Positions 59,577 through 64,000 of a stretch of 64,000 nucleotides of DNA are shown piece after piece. A program made the position numbers and the translations under genes. Source of the stretch: Epinephelus fuscoguttatus. Lineage: Eukaryota > Chordata > Actinopteri > Perciformes > Serranidae. The notes below the pieces were generated by a model. The model was not told where the DNA came from. It was given only the letters and a program-made list of their open reading frames with translations, and made no database searches. Numbering within the stretch: the stretch's first letter is position 1; each line of letters begins with the position of its first letter. The stretch spans positions 30,112,543 to 30,176,542 of the forward strand of contig NC_064754.1 in assembly GCF_011397635.1 (NCBI RefSeq). The letters run 5' to 3'.

Positions 59577-59810
59577 GTGTGTGTGCATGTTGGGTCTTAT
59601 TGTGTAAAGTCTTCTCTCTCTTTTTATAGGATGCTGCCAAGGATGCACTGGGCAGGCTGAAGATGGTAGAGAATGAGGTAAGGGTTGCTGTATACTGTCA
59701 GTATGAGCAGAAGTTTTATCATGATGTGTGTGTGCATATGTTGAATGTAATATACTCCTTTTCTCTCCCTGCTTCAGTTGGAATCGCTGAAAAGAAAACG
59801 CACAGGATGA
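33764..59810 (+). CDS. cc2d1a: CC2D1A, DM14/C2 scaffold protein, 999 aa in 27 coding exons
   Basis: CC2D1A (Freud-1/Aki1) binds CHMP4 ESCRT-III subunits through its DM14 repeats, scaffolds NF-kB and PDK1/AKT signalling and represses some genes; it acts in cytosol, on endosomes and in the nucleus. The joined exons, all in phase, give MSRSRNPPARGQG, an acidic block with MGLLLDLSPDG (20-115), four DM14 repeats (about 146-205, 289-345, 390-450, 527-585), a C2 domain (about 690-830) and a coiled-coil tail to KRKRTG. The tail LHSFSILNYDRERLDRKI follows the C2 domain as in CC2D1A; CC2D1B, as I remember it, ends sooner. Human CC2D1A is 951 aa. The start is the first ATG, in exon 2. The intron after the C2 exons is 8.6 kb because of an L1 insertion. 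Exon coordinates are in the two following entries. Confidence 0.95.
35575..35642. repeat. (AAT)n microsatellite in a cc2d1a intron
   Basis: About 22 AAT/ATA units with two GAT interruptions, 17 bp after an exon donor. Confidence 0.95.
35643..36480. other. cc2d1a intron, dispersed-repeat remnants only
   Basis: It contains CAGGTCCTTAAAAAATCTTA and AATGTCTTAAAGACTCATTT, words typical of an old fish repeat, plus unassigned AT-rich DNA. No exon is supported. Confidence 0.45.
36900..37310 (+). pseudogene. L2/CR1/Rex-type LINE reverse-transcriptase fragment
   Basis: The frame around 36,945-37,090 reads FVDLSKAFDTLDHCILLNKL, the RT motif of Jockey-clade LINEs (first catalytic Asp region). The YADD-containing core that should follow is missing, and stops appear soon after. 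It is a dead fragment in a cc2d1a intron, sense to the gene. Confidence 0.75.
37470..37960. repeat. dispersed fish repeat with GGTCAAAGGTCA motifs
   Basis: It contains GATCAAAGGTCAAGGTCACC (37,615 region), AAAGGTCAAAGGTCAGCTTC (37,757 region) and twice CATAACTCA(A/G)GAA. This is a common non-coding teleost repeat with internal reiteration. The AGGTCAAAGGTCA pairs resemble DR1 nuclear-receptor half-sites, probably by chance. Confidence 0.5.
38172..38200 (+). repeat. cc2d1a: coding GCACCT hexamer array in cc2d1a
   Basis: Nearly five GCACCT units in the linker exon encode a Pro-Ala run (PAPAPAPAPA) between DM14 repeats 2 and 3. Changes by whole units keep the frame. Confidence 0.9.
40187..40860. 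repeat. T2-like left end plus nested palindrome in a cc2d1a intron
   Basis: TTAAAGGGGAACAACATCC at 40,187 fits the TTAAAGGRR rule of T2 elements. A right end was not found. Further on, the sequence is dominated by GAGAGA/TCTCTC and A/T runs, with a hairpin at 40,573-40,755. Confidence 0.45.
40573..40755. repeat. imperfect palindrome with 55-60-bp arms
   Basis: TTCACACTGATAGCAAAAAA at 40,573 is mirrored by TTTTTTGCTATCAGTGTGAA ending at 40,755. The arms go on through AATATTTGAGA and TCTCAAATATT to about 40,632 and 40,702, leaving a loop of about 70 bp. Confidence 0.8.
43786..44364. mobile_element. T2-type element in a cc2d1a intron, 579 bp
   Basis: TTAA at 43,782-43,785 is followed by AGGCGCTGTATGTAAGAATG. 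The right end CTTACATATAGCTCCT mirrors it and is followed by TTGA, a decayed TTAA. The interior frames (43,758-44,018) are not protein-like. Confidence 0.7.
45010..45840. repeat. dispersed fish repeat split by a TTAA element
   Basis: The left half holds CAATTTGGTCCAGTTTTAAA and ATATCTCAACATTTATCAGA. The right half continues AACTATTGGATGGATTGCCA at 45,763. Removing 45,272-45,762 joins the two halves into the usual order of this family. Confidence 0.6.
45272..45758. mobile_element. TTAA element (CTCACCCC TIR), 487 bp
   Basis: TTAA flanks are at 45,268-45,271 and 45,759-45,762. The ends TGGAGAAGTTCACCCCAATA and the inverse of TATGGGGGTGAGCTGTTCCT are imperfect inverted repeats. No ORF was recognised. 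Confidence 0.75.
45848..46113. mobile_element. TTAA MITE (CTCTGCAGGATT family), copy 1
   Basis: TTAA at 45,844 precedes AGGTATACTCTGCAGGATTG; the right end AATCCTGCATACTGTGTCTT mirrors it. Its neighbour at 46,445 shares the interior (for example TTACTGTT, AAAGTAA, TTTTGCCTC/TTTTGCTTT). Confidence 0.7.
46445..46833. mobile_element. TTAA MITE (same family), copy 2
   Basis: TTAA at 46,441-46,444 and 46,834-46,837. The ends AGGTACACTACGCAGGAATT and AAATCCTGTCTATCT are mirrors. It lies 330 bp from copy 1 in the same orientation. Confidence 0.75.
48540..52336 (-). pseudogene. L1 ORF2 (endonuclease and reverse transcriptase), frame-broken
   Basis: The endonuclease frame (52,336-50,987) has ITTLNVNGLRNPIKR, the LQE glutamate, AGDWNT and SDVSDHNAV. 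The reverse-transcriptase frame (50,922-49,960) has KCPGSDGFPNEWY, SLDAEKAFDRVSWPFL, GTRQGCCLSP and FADDI. Two further frames (49,963-48,920 and 49,091-48,540) carry the connector and the C-terminal zinc-knuckle-like part (CWRGCDHVVANHSHIFWTC). Coding passes through three frame changes, near 51,000, 49,960 and 49,000, with no other stops. As written it cannot make one protein. Confidence 0.9.
52746..53829 (-). pseudogene. L1 ORF1 (RNA-binding chaperone), frame-broken
   Basis: The first frame (53,829-53,302) starts MSGKRLTRGQKREEE and has a long coiled coil (VQSLSGRVDEAETRVGRMED), then LESRSRRNNIRIFGVAEGEE, the start of the RRM (Transposase_22) domain. The domain continues in another frame from 53,360 (LDLKIQRAHRSL, RPIIVNF, then the C-terminal domain with WRKGKISLGKRVIYFDHDYA). 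One frame change near 53,300-53,360 separates the two. The total span of about 361 codons is the usual ORF1 size. Confidence 0.88.
54370..54396. repeat. (CA)n microsatellite
   Basis: About 13 uninterrupted CA units. Confidence 0.95.
56130..56224. repeat. short inverted-repeat relative of the 16,320 element
   Basis: GTGCAGCATAATCAAAGTCT pairs with AGACTTGGATTATACTGCAC with two mismatches over 21 bp; the loop contains CAACTGGATAAAA. The words match those at 16,670-16,735. Confidence 0.65.
56548..56585. repeat. perfect 17-bp hairpin, 4-nt loop
   Basis: GTAACTCCTGCATGTAA, loop AGGC, then TTACATGCAGGAGTTAC, with no mismatch. It ends 77 bp before the cc2d1a exon at 56,663, on the intron side. It may be a MITE terminus or a transcribed hairpin; too short for a normal pre-miRNA. 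Confidence 0.9.
57595..58310 (-). mobile_element. PIF/Harbinger transposon remnant in a cc2d1a intron
   Basis: The minus frame 58,135-57,887 contains VHETLIRRVDHGEYHQLVQE, then LLLHDGCLQAYFRMPRGQFDNL, the N-terminal signature of Harbinger/HARBI1-type transposases, which usually comes before the DDE core. After IVRP the frame decays and the catalytic region is absent. Flanks with GCGTTTTT-type words (57,725 and 58,290) may be the element's ends. No target duplication was established. Confidence 0.75.
58420..59190 (-). mobile_element. 5'-truncated, decayed L1 3' fragment
   Basis: Minus frames give KAITRNWYKLESPTQNQWLD, then EIRTMEKL, and WRVFNWKNSVRFFITLKI, which parallel KALTRNWMRSDPPGPRQWLD, MEKL and WQEFGWKNLIRFFITPHI of the L1 at 48,336. 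Several frame changes and stops show it is old. It lies in the intron before the cc2d1a exon at 59,441. Confidence 0.8.
59545..59572. repeat. (GT)n microsatellite
   Basis: About 14 GT units, 28 bp after a cc2d1a exon donor. Confidence 0.95.
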
Positions 59811-60460
59811 GAGGAGTGTTAAGGCAGTGGAGACTTGGCTGGAGTACTGTTATATCATCTCTCTCTCTCTCCCTCTTTCTCATACACACTCATATACAAA
59901 CACTACAGTGGGTACTTTAAGCACCTTTAGCACGATCCTCATGTCCTTGACAACTGCATGAACCAACTGGATAACTCTGACAGTTGATCATATAACTTGT
60001 GTCACGTGTGGTTTGTCGCTTGCCACAGTAATTAAAAAGAAACCTGTGACTACAAAAGGACAAAGAAATTAAAGCAAGCATTAAAATGTGTAAAGGGAGA
60101 AGCAGGCTTATTTGCACTTAAACACCAGAGAAAGCTGACTCTAAAGACCTTACCTGTGCGCTGTTAATTGTTTTTTTATTCCCGTCTTTCCTTTGACAAT
60201 TGTTGGTAAAGAGATCCGTCAGAAGACTTTACATTTGGCACCAGCTCAGAGTTTTTTGGTGTCCGCAGATGACCAAAAAATATGTGTGCATGTGTGTGCG
60301 TGCTCTGAAGTGTGTTTAACCGACGAACCGAGGTGTTTTTAACCCCTTTTTCCCATATTTTATGTGTGTAATGAGCTTAATCTAATCTGTCTGCTCCAGT
60401 GTTCCCAGATTACAGTAATCTGCTCCGTTTGGAGTGGTGTGATATGGGAATAAAAAAAAC
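59811..60460 (+). other. cc2d1a: cc2d1a 3' UTR with candidate poly(A) signals
   Basis: ATTAAA occurs at 60,031 and 60,069 and AATAAA at 60,452. Which is used cannot be told from sequence. No further splice site is apparent. Confidence 0.5.
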
Positions 60461-61676
60461 GGGGCTTCGGGGCGCCGCAGCCTACATCCCATAATGAGGG
60501 ATTAGTGTTTGTGTCACCAAGGAGACGACTAGATCAGACATGGAGTCGCCTTTGGGGCTGGGGAGAGGGGGTGTTAGCAGCGTGCCATGAATGTGGTAGA
60601 AGCTTAGCTCTGCAAAAGGATTGCCTCTTCTTCATCAGCTGTTTCTTCTTTGTTGTCGTCTCCATCTCCACGTTCCTCGCACTAATTCCATCGCGTACAT
60701 TCATAGATTATTCAGAGTCATGAGTAATAGGCTGCTCCACTTGGATTTCCTTTAAACTCTTAAACAATATTAAGCTTATTATGCTGTCGATTAGAAAATA
60801 ATTAACAGCTGCTGCGTCAGCTTGCTGCTATTTTCCACAGATTTTTTGGCATATGCAGTTTACAAAACCAGATTCTGTCCCGCTGAGCTCTCCAGTGGCA
60901 GCGCGGTGGATGCTGAATAGTCTGCCCACAGGAAGACAACCCAATATGTGTCAGTACGGCTGGGTAATTGCTCATTTCTATTTCTGTACCCCCATAGACA
61001 TCCCTGTCATAGGCATCCTTGTCATTCCTCTCTGCTTAACACTTATTCTGACCATAAAGTCAAGGGGACAAAAGTCAGACGAATCCTCTAAAGCCTCGTA
61101 AGATGTTTGACAAATGCCCTTAAATTAACGCTTTTGCCACAACAACACTAGATGTACATAAACAGTGACGTGACACGTGTCATGTATTCTGTTCTGTTTC
61201 ATACTCAGGACAGATGTTTCCTCTGTGTGTTTGACAACCTGCTAACCAGGCGACAGCAGATTGCGTTGATCCTCGTAGATTGCGTGCGGCCAGGATGTAG
61301 CAGACTACTTTAAATGAGCCTCGCTGTATGTTTTATTTTGACTCTTCGATGTGGATCATGTCTTTTAACTCCACTAATAGTTTTTTTTGGTCACGTGACA
61401 CAGCAGCAAATCATGTGTTTGCTCTAATCCACCCACTGCCCATTAGCAAATAATCCTGGTTAAAGTTGGCCTGATGCGGCCCTCCATAGTCTGTGTTGAT
61501 TTTTATGTAACACCCCTTCCCCCCACTCCTCTATCAGGAGAGGATGTCTTCTGAGTCTCTGTAAGTGGCATGTTATGGAGCTTTTGATCATCTGATACTG
61601 ATGGACAGGGCAGTGGAGCAGGTTACTGCTTATAGTGACATGATAACCTTTAGTTTAATAATGGGGGGACTCTTGA
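60461..61676. other. intergenic, no gene supported
   Basis: The frame at 60,853-61,101 contains a hydrophobic run (IPVIGILVIPLCLTLILTI) but has no splice partners, no family resemblance and no upstream promoter signs. Otherwise I see nothing definite. Confidence 0.5.
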
Positions 61677-62746
61677 AGCTGGGGTAGGCAGAAATCTGGA
61701 AAGGGCAGCCCACCCCCCTCTTTCCCAAGCCCCTCCCACCAGACAACCACAGGCCAACCACACTTCATACATTAGCCCAGTGTTTCCCCTACACCACTTT
61801 ATTTAATTAATTATTTCATTGTACGGTTGCCCGCAGGTCATTCACCCACAAGAATTAGCTGCTAGCAACCTTAGGGTCCCTCCTCCTCGCTCCGTGCCAC
61901 TATGGACTACTTCTCTTGGAGCAGAGCGGACACCAGCTTGGAAGAAGGGCCTTCGGTGGGCGGCTGTATTGGCTCAAATTCAGCCAGCGCAAACCCCCCA
62001 GCTCCAGGGTGTTACAGTTGGCTGGTGGCCTGCAGCAGCGCCAGGTTTAACCTGTGTAACGTCAACAACAAACGTTTGCTGACCCAGGGTGGAGTATGGC
62101 TGTCTGTCCTGAGGCTGAGGTTTGTGCTGGCTGTATTTGGTTTGCTGCAGGCGCTAACCGGAAGTCTGTCTCTGGAGCTGTCGCCTGCTCTCCTCCTGGG
62201 AAGGTGTTCTGTGGTGGCAGTCAGTGAGATGGAGGACACACTATGATTTGAGGCTCTGATGTTAGCTGATGTTAGAAATTGACGCCACAGCCGTGAGCCT
62301 TTGGTTGTGGTTAGCAGCAGGCTAAACAATTAGAAATATTTTCTCCCCATCTCTGAAATACTTCGGCTATATTGACATGTTTTATTACTTTTATTGCTGG
62401 ACTCTTTTTTAGACTGTTTTTGTCAAAAAAGTCCTTCTTGCTTTGTTTGGGCTGCTTTGCAGGGTAGGCAGTTGTTGTCAATGCTGGAATAGCAACGTTC
62501 TCTGCAGGACTCTCCGCTATGAATCAGGCTTTAATCGTCTAAAGGGACACGCACGTGCATGTGTATTCATTGAGCAGTCAATAAGAACACCGTCTCCCTA
62601 AAATGACCTTTGATAGGCCTGAAAACAGAGCCAAGAGGAAGTGCAGAAGTCTAGTTTTCTCTCACTCCACTTAAATCACAATATGCTCAAAGTTTATTAT
62701 GGGATTTTTGCCCAATAACGCCAAAATTAAACTGCCTACTCCAGCT
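61677..62746. mobile_element. TTAA-type element (AGCTGGRGTAGGCAG TIR), 1,070 bp
   Basis: The ends AGCTGGGGTAGGCAG and CTGCCTACTCCAGCT are inverted repeats with one mismatch, flanked by TTGA (decayed) at 61,673 and TTAA at 62,747-62,750. An internal plus frame (61,902-62,246) has no recognised domain. Confidence 0.75.
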
Positions 62747-64000
62747 TTAAAAGCACCATACCAGTGTGTATGCAACATTTAGCTCCTTAACTACAAGTCA
62801 TGCACTTAACATTGTCACCAACAGTTTTTCAGTAGTATGCAGCACAGTTTCAGATCTGATGTATTTTACTTGCTGTTCCAGGCAGCCATTAGTTTTTATT
62901 TTATTTAAGTGCGGAATAAAAATCAGCAAACACACTGTTGAAACTTGTTTGCCAAACACATCCCAAGGGCATTATGCAGTATTGTAGTTTAAATTTAAAT
63001 TTATTTGATTAAAATCTGCAATAATGGTGAATATTAAGATAATGTAACTGACAGAAATTAAATGCAGACTTAGTGGATTAAACAACTCAAGCAAATTTCA
63101 TACTGTATGGAAATGAAAGGAAACCAATGGCTGCCTGAAAATGTTCAAAAACAAGGACTATAGATTATTTGGTTTATAGAATGCCAGAAAACAGAAAATG
63201 TCTTACAGTTTCCTAAAACCCAAGTCTTCATATGTCTTGTTTTGTCAGACTGACACTCTAAAACCCGAAAATATTCAGTTTACTTTCACACGAGACAAAG
63301 CAAAGCAAGAAATTCCCAGAATTTAGAAGCTGGATATAGGGAATCTTTGGTGTTTTGGCTTGAAAAATGACTCAAGCGATATAATTATTGAATCGATCAA
63401 TCATCAAAATGTTTCAGATGTACAAAAAATTTAACTTAAACACAGCAGCATATTTTGTTTTTTGAGGGACTGCCTGTGATGTGAACTAAATGTGATGTGC
63501 TGTGCATGAGCTTGAACAAGCAGATTTCTAACTTTAACAGAATCTTTCTTTTCTGATTTACAAAGTGAAGACTGAACATGACCACGAAACCCGTGTTGCA
63601 GTGTTTGCAGGTTTTAATGTGGTTAAAGGCTCGCACAGAAACAGCAACTGAGCTGCACCCCTTTGTTTTTTTAACTCCAAAACCTTTAACCCCGTGTCAC
63701 CCCAAACATACACACACACCCCTGCAACATCACCCCACTGCTCGAATAACCTCGTGGCCTTAGAGGCTGTCCTGTTGTCATGGCAATGTGCTCATCAGCA
63801 TTCAGTGTGGTGGTTGGATGGTCAGGACCTGAGGAGAGGGACATATTGTTAAAGTTTGTCCTGCTGGTGACTCACACTCCTTTCTCGCATTTACAAGACA
63901 CCACACACACACTCACACACACACCACACACACTCCTTCTCCGTCTCTGTGTTTTTTTTAATGTGGTTTGGCTCTCCTCTCTGTATGACCCTACTCTGTA
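62747..64000. other. right end of window, dispersed repeat and unassigned DNA
   Basis: 63,160-63,430 is a copy of the TTGCTTGAAAAATGAC repeat. CA-rich patches follow at 63,700 and 63,900. No exon of the next gene is visible. Confidence 0.5.

Larger units (their letters stand above)
42606..59810 (+). other. cc2d1a: cc2d1a exons for the C2 domain and C-terminal coiled coil
   Basis: Exons: 42,606-42,664; 44,813-44,929; 47,169-47,242; 47,333-47,391; 47,484-47,635; 47,754-47,844; 47,922-48,077; 56,663-56,794; 56,905-57,031; 59,441-59,517; 59,630-59,677; 59,778-59,810 (TGA). The C2 part reads LILYIIKGINLPAPSGVSPN, then ...KNTNSPEFKENFKLNINR and GLFKGDKVVGTAQLKLEAL. The acidic calcium ligands of classical C2 domains are not all evident, in line with a calcium-independent lipid-binding C2. 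The last exon has only 11 codons. Confidence 0.9.

Noticed and set aside
60853-61101. Plus frame with a hydrophobic segment, looking like a small membrane protein
   Set aside because: No splice sites in suitable phase, no homology that I can recognise, and a single hydrophobic run occurs by chance in frames this long.
61902-62246. 114-codon plus frame, and its antisense partner at 62,012-62,329
   Set aside because: Both lie wholly inside the TTAA element 61,677-62,746 and show no domain; overlapping open frames on both strands suggest base composition.

Overview
The window looks like nuclear DNA of a percomorph (perch-like) teleost. It has GT-AG introns, three to five kinds of teleost transposon nested in each other, and five host genes whose fish, rather than mammalian, character shows in intron content and protein sequence. 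The species cannot be named from the sequence. No bacterial or organellar features, CRISPR array, rRNA or tRNA were seen.

Layout. 1-10,000 is a transposon nest: an old dispersed repeat is split by a BEL/Pao LTR retrotransposon (minus strand, one ORF of about 1,940 codons) and by TTAA-flanked T2/Kolobok-type elements. 10,055-10,870 is a long-TIR element. 11,204-15,340 is a G-protein gamma subunit gene (gng5-like, 71 aa, with an intron directly behind its stop codon). 17,950-21,650 is an SSX2IP/ADIP-like coiled-coil gene in at least 12 coding exons. 23,279-24,310 is an intronless nanos3. 25,060-33,300 on the minus strand is brme1 (C19orf57 homologue), reconstructed here as seven coding exons encoding 589 aa. 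33,500-60,460 is cc2d1a, 27 coding exons encoding 999 aa. 60,500-64,000 shows no gene, only a TTAA-type element and a dispersed repeat.

Gene relations. nanos3(+), brme1(-) and cc2d1a(+) have the order and orientation I recall for human 19p13.12, and gng5 beside ssx2ip recalls human 1p22. This supports the gene names and suggests that two human-separated blocks adjoin here. nanos3 and brme1 are both germline genes (germ-cell maintenance through CCR4-NOT recruitment; meiotic recombination through HSF2BP/BRCA2) and converge tail to tail. brme1 and cc2d1a diverge from one shared promoter region of about 0.6 kb. cc2d1a encodes a four-DM14, one-C2 scaffold and repressor acting in ESCRT-III/CHMP4 and signalling control.

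Transposons. The largest cc2d1a intron holds a near full-length antisense L1 with a perfect 17-bp target duplication. Its two ORFs are broken only by frame changes. Other introns hold a PIF/Harbinger transposase remnant, an L1 3' fragment, an L2/Rex-like reverse-transcriptase fragment and several TTAA elements. The T2-type element at 8,363-9,530 is the least ordinary object: it keeps the start of a different reading frame near each end, pointing inward, as if it were an internal deletion product of a two-gene autonomous transposon.
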